Shown here in pieces: positions 62,865-64,000 of a stretch of DNA of 64,000 bases. Position 1 is the first letter of the stretch, and the number at the start of each line of letters is the position of its first letter. The notes below the pieces were generated by a model. The model was not told the DNA's origin, ran no database searches, and saw only the letters and a list, made by a program, of their open reading frames with translations. Source of the stretch: Tardiphaga robiniae (GTDB lineage Bacteria; Pseudomonadota; Alphaproteobacteria; Rhizobiales; Xanthobacteraceae). The translations under genes and the position numbers were made by a program. The stretch lies in NCBI RefSeq assembly GCF_013359755.1, contig NZ_JABMCJ010000083.1:124001-188000 (forward strand), in the 5' to 3' direction.

Positions 62865-64000
62865 ATGTCGCGTGCGCATGCGGACAACGCATGCGTCCAA
62901 TCCGATTCGATCAAAGGATTGGCGCAGTCTATCGCGAAACCGGCCTATCACAGGCTGCTGATCGCAGAGCCGGCACTTCGCCGGGCCGTCCCTACACTTA
63001 TCATCGCTTTTCTCATTACGATCTTCTTCGGCGCCTTCGTGCAGGTGGTCGATCAGAGCCGGCAGAAGCAGGCATCGATGAAGCGCGATCTCGCGGCGCT
63101 CGCCGATCTGCTCGCCGAGCGTCTCGAACGCAACGGCACCATCCGTCAGGATCGTTCTGCTGCCGTCGAGCGCCTGCAGAGCCTGCTGCCCAGTCTGATT
63201 CCATCCTGGGGGATCGCTGGGGGACGCCACGTCATCGTGCTGGGCGCCGATCAGAGCATTCTCGCGCGCGTGCCGATCGACCTGCCGCCGGGCGACGCCA
63301 ATCGCATCCTCGACGTCCTCAGCGCAACACAGACCATGGCTGCGCAGGGTCAACGCACCGACGTTGTCGATGTGAAACTGCCCGACAACAGCCATGCATT
63401 GGCCACCCGTCGCATCGTCAAGGCGCTGCCGGGTCAGGTGGTCGTCATTCAGGAGAATAACGAGCCGATCTGGCGCTCGGACTCCGCGCTGTCGATCACG
63501 CTCTCGGCTACCACCGGTTTCGTGGTGCTGATCCTCGGCTTCGCCTTCCACTGGCAATCGACCCGCGCTCGCGAGGGCGACGCGATCAACGACGCCGTAC
63601 GCGGCCGCATCGACACCGCCCTCAATCGCGGCCGCTGCGGATTGTGGGACTGGGATCTGTCGCGCGGCCGCATCTTCTGGTCGCAGTCGATGTTCACCAT
63701 GCTGGGCCTCGACAGCCGCAGCGACCTGCTGACCTTCGGCGAAGTCAACGCGCTGGTACAATCCGACGACATCAACCTGTTCGAGATCGCCGATCAGCTG
63801 ATTTCGTTCAAGATCGATCACATCGACCAGACCTTCCGCATGCAGCACAGCAACGGCCACTGGATCTGGCTGCAATTGCGCTGCGAACTCGCGCAGGGCC
63901 AGAACGATGGCAGCCAGCACCTGATCGGCATCGCCATCGACGTCACCGAACAGAAGAGCCTCGCCGAGAAGACCGTCGAGGCCGACGTCCGGCTGCGCGA
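62865..64000 (+). CDS. PAS-domain sensor kinase, N-terminal part (runs off the window)
   Basis: The frame from ATG 62865 (MSRAHADNACV) stays open for 378 codons to the window end. A membrane segment near residues 44-60 (AVPTLIIAFLITIFFGAFV) and a second near 210-228 (GFVVLILGFAF) bracket a periplasmic region of about 150 residues. A PAS domain follows (CGLWDWDLSRGRIFWSQS to IGIAIDVTEQK). The closing helix (SLAEKTVEADVRLR) leads into what should be a histidine kinase core beyond position 64000. This layout is that of a membrane-bound PAS histidine kinase conserved in Rhizobiales. The kinase itself is inferred. Confidence 0.85.
   Translation, partial: MSRAHADNACVQSDSIKGLAQSIAKPAYHRLLIAEPALRRAVPTLIIAFLITIFFGAFVQVVDQSRQKQASMKRDLAALADLLAERLERNGTIRQDRSAAVERLQSLLPSLIPSWGIAGGRHVIVLGADQSILARVPIDLPPGDANRILDVLSATQTMAAQGQRTDVVDVKLPDNSHALATRRIVKALPGQVVVIQENNEPIWRSDSALSITLSATTGFVVLILGFAFHWQSTRAREGDAINDAVRGRIDTALNRGRCGLWDWDLSRGRIFWSQSMFTMLGLDSRSDLLTFGEVNALVQSDDINLFEIADQLISFKIDHIDQTFRMQHSNGHWIWLQLRCELAQGQNDGSQHLIGIAIDVTEQKSLAEKTVEADVRLR

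Overview
The window comes from a high-GC alphaproteobacterium, most probably of the Bradyrhizobiaceae/Nitrobacteraceae (Bradyrhizobium, Rhodopseudomonas, Afipia or Tardiphaga type). Supporting signs are the class II DAHP synthase, gor, DUF2059 and rpiA neighbourhood, DUF1289 and TIGR02281 proteins, a CtrA-type TTAA-N7-TTAAC box, Rhizobiales-style intergenic palindromes, and many TRAP, TTT, Liv and NitT transporters. The genus cannot be fixed from the sequence alone. No rRNA, tRNA, CRISPR, phage or insertion sequence was seen.

Region 1 (0-8.4 kb) is mostly housekeeping: dgkA, class II DAHP synthase, an alpha/beta hydrolase, gor, a DUF2059 protein, rpiA, gph, a lipoprotein behind a consensus CtrA box, and moaA. 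Region 2 (8.4-14.2 kb) holds a TRAP transporter (dctQ, dctM), two tandem TakP-like 2-oxoacid binding proteins with matching terminator hairpins, a GFA-type protein and a 2-keto-4-pentenoate hydratase-like enzyme. Region 3 (14.3-26.3 kb) carries mrp/apbC, a 3-hydroxyisobutyrate dehydrogenase-like gene, a membrane histidine kinase, DUF1289, a retropepsin-like protease, dusA, a TonB siderophore receptor, serA and an FAD oxidoreductase.

Region 4 (26.4-44.3 kb) looks like one catabolic island for an unidentified, probably cyclic or aromatic, substrate. It has a molybdenum hydroxylase operon in the order FAD, Mo, FeS, second Mo subunit; a MarR regulator; a Liv-type ABC transporter with fused LivHM; an alpha/beta hydrolase, a crotonase-fold protein without the two catalytic glutamates, and an SDR-fold protein without the Ser-Tyr-Lys triad; a NitT/TauT-type ABC transporter; and a cyclase-family hydrolase. 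Five promoter regions here share a palindrome close to TTTGCNTACAAAC, which suggests one regulator, perhaps the local MarR protein.

Region 5 (45.8-59.9 kb) is an oxalate-use locus: an acyl-CoA synthetase (NDP-forming type), an FCD-type GntR regulator, oxc, frc, a 45-residue unannotated protein, a tripartite tricarboxylate transporter (tctCBA), two OxlT-like antiporters and a two-CBS-domain protein. A 17-bp operator, TGGCAT-N5-ATRCCA, stands upstream of every transcription unit in this stretch, so the GntR gene probably defines a local regulon that includes the small protein and the CBS protein.

Region 6 (60.0-64.0 kb) has a deletion scar joining the start of a ketopantoate reductase to the tail of a fumarylacetoacetate-hydrolase-family gene, then an NMO-type flavoprotein, a quinone-oxidoreductase-like MDR enzyme, and a PAS sensor kinase that runs off the window end.
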